Origin: an uncultured bacterium
GTDB lineage: Bacteria > Patescibacteriota > Minisyncoccia > SW-4-49-11
Assembly: GCA_913060955.1 (NCBI GenBank)
Contig: CAJXTH010000035.1
Span: forward strand, 1 to 7,289
Direction of reading: 5' to 3'
DNA: 7,289 bases
Positions 6,510 to 7,289 of this stretch are shown here, in pieces (positions within the stretch are counted from its first letter, which is position 1; each line of letters begins with the position of its first letter). Under the pieces are notes generated by a model. That model made no database searches. It was not told the origin of the DNA and saw nothing but the letters and a program-made list of their open reading frames with translations. The position numbers were made by a program, and so were the translations under genes.

Positions 6510-7289
6510 TTATTTTTCCTTAGTTTTTGGTACCCGTCCGGCTCCGAGGAACGTTTCGATATCAGACCTCAATAGAGCGAGCACAGACAGAATTGGCGTA
6601 GAGATAATTACTCCAATTGGCCCTGCTAATAGCCCTCCGACCATCAGACCAATGATAATCATCAGCGGACTCAACTTCGCCTGAAGGCGACTCAGAACGG
6701 GAACCAGCAAAGTTTGTTTAATCAGTTGAATAGCAATAATAAACACTATGAGAGCAATTCCCAGGATTGGAGATTTGGCAAACCCAAGGGAAACTACCAA
6801 AATTGCAGAAACAATCGGGCCAATAAATGGTACGAATTCTCCAAGTCCCGCCAAGAGTGAGAGTAATACAGCGTATCGGATCTCCATAATCGATAAAACA
6901 GTATACATAAAGATCACAATGACCAAGGCAACAACAAACTGTCCTACAGCCCACTCCCCAATGACTTTTCGCGATCTTCGGAGTAGGTTCTGAAACTTTG
7001 CTTTCCGTTCCTGAGGGACAAAAAATACCATCAGTGAGTCAAATCCCTTCGGATCAATTGCAATGTAAAACCCAAGAATAATTGCCAGGAATCCAAGTGT
7101 AGCAGCCTGGGCAACTCCCTGAACGAACGAAAATGCACTCTGACCAAGAGAAGGAATAACAGCTGTAATATCCTGAATTGACCGGATACCAAGGTCAAGA
7201 TCGAGTCCTACTGCTGCAAAATATCCCTCTAGCGATCGCACAAGTTCTGGTACTGCATTACTAATCAAGATAGCCTCTCGAACTACAGC
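6510..7289 (-). CDS. AI-2E/PerM family transporter, N-terminus cut by window edge
   Basis: The reading frame is open to the edge: 259 residues are visible, and about 90-100 N-terminal residues of a normal ~350-residue protein are missing. The apparent TTG start at 7268 is therefore internal. Five long hydrophobic stretches are visible (starting near AATLGFLAIILGFYIAID, then EWAVGQFVVALVIVIF, the EFVPFIGPI block, ILGIALIVFIIAIQLI and LSPLMIIIGLMVGGLLAGPIG). The family landmarks are the E-[FL]-[VI]-P-[FY]-[IL]-G-P-I motif and the C-terminal LVPVLSRLQ...SPLMII...GGLLAGPIG...PI block. A charged segment, VPQERKAKFQNLLRR, precedes the E-x4-GQ helix as usual. Members include the AI-2 exporter TqsA and various poorly understood inner-membrane permeases, so the substrate is unknown. 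The C-terminal codons contain the Shine-Dalgarno site of rmlD. The stop is TAA and lies one base before the rmlD start. The promoter is outside the window. Confidence 0.93.
   Translation of the reverse strand, partial: AVVREAILISNAVPELVRSLEGYFAAVGLDLDLGIRSIQDITAVIPSLGQSAFSFVQGVAQAATLGFLAIILGFYIAIDPKGFDSLMVFFVPQERKAKFQNLLRRSRKVIGEWAVGQFVVALVIVIFMYTVLSIMEIRYAVLLSLLAGLGEFVPFIGPIVSAILVVSLGFAKSPILGIALIVFIIAIQLIKQTLLVPVLSRLQAKLSPLMIIIGLMVGGLLAGPIGVIISTPILSVLALLRSDIETFLGAGRVPKTKEK
6517..6522 (-). promoter_or_regulatory. Shine-Dalgarno site of rmlD
   Basis: TAAGGA on the minus strand lies 8 bases before the rmlD ATG, inside the last codons of the AI-2E gene. It is the only strong ribosome-binding site before a gene in this window and fixes the rmlD start. 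Confidence 0.7.

Noticed and set aside
7266..7268. TTG as the true start of the AI-2E family gene
   Set aside because: The frame stays open to the window edge, and the family needs about 90-100 more N-terminal residues.
1..7289. CRISPR array, defence island, prophage or insertion sequence
   Set aside because: No regularly spaced repeats, transposase, integrase, or recognisable defence gene cluster is present; the HEPN-like gene alone is not enough to call a defence system.

Overview
The window reads as an ordinary chromosomal stretch of a bacterium, most likely a member of the Patescibacteria (Candidate Phyla Radiation). The clues are a small membrane-anchored RN-x3-H protein of a type I recall from many CPR genomes, mostly weak or absent Shine-Dalgarno sites, a strong preference for CGA as the arginine codon, and very tight gene packing. 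This placement is inference. The standard genetic code fits every gene. No rRNA, tRNA, CRISPR array, transposase or phage gene was seen, and the longest non-coding stretch is only about 96 bases.

Plus strand, 1-2152. An extended -10 promoter precedes the first third of a methylpurine-DNA glycosylase gene (mpg/AAG family). Its similarity stops at about base 247. In another reading frame, GatA similarity starts at about base 234, so the window carries a head-to-head-of-coding join of a broken mpg and a gatA that lacks its native first ~18 codons. The rest of GatA is complete with its Lys-Ser-Ser triad. Eight bases later comes a 171-residue protein with one membrane segment and a cytoplasmic domain holding a HEPN-like R-N-x3-H motif. 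The junction is either a real deletion or a cloning, amplification or assembly chimera, and it is the most important thing to check here.

Convergent spacer, 2153-2244. It holds an imperfect stem-loop and a 48-base palindromic element with 8-base terminal inverted repeats and a perfect 9-base-pair hairpin. The element looks like a dispersed intergenic repeat and ends 2 bases from the lon stop codon.

Minus strand, 2245-7289. Reading in the direction of transcription (right to left) there are two units. The first is an AI-2E/PerM family membrane protein (cut by the window edge), an RmlD-type dTDP-4-dehydrorhamnose reductase and a DEDDy-type 3'-5' exonuclease-like protein, each separated by a single base. 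The second begins at a clear promoter at 4985-5013 with an overlapping 17-base palindrome that could be an operator. It drives a very acidic 121-residue protein of unknown family and then, 3 bases later, a full-length ATP-dependent protease Lon. The small acidic gene tied to lon is a candidate Lon partner or regulator, but nothing beyond position supports that.
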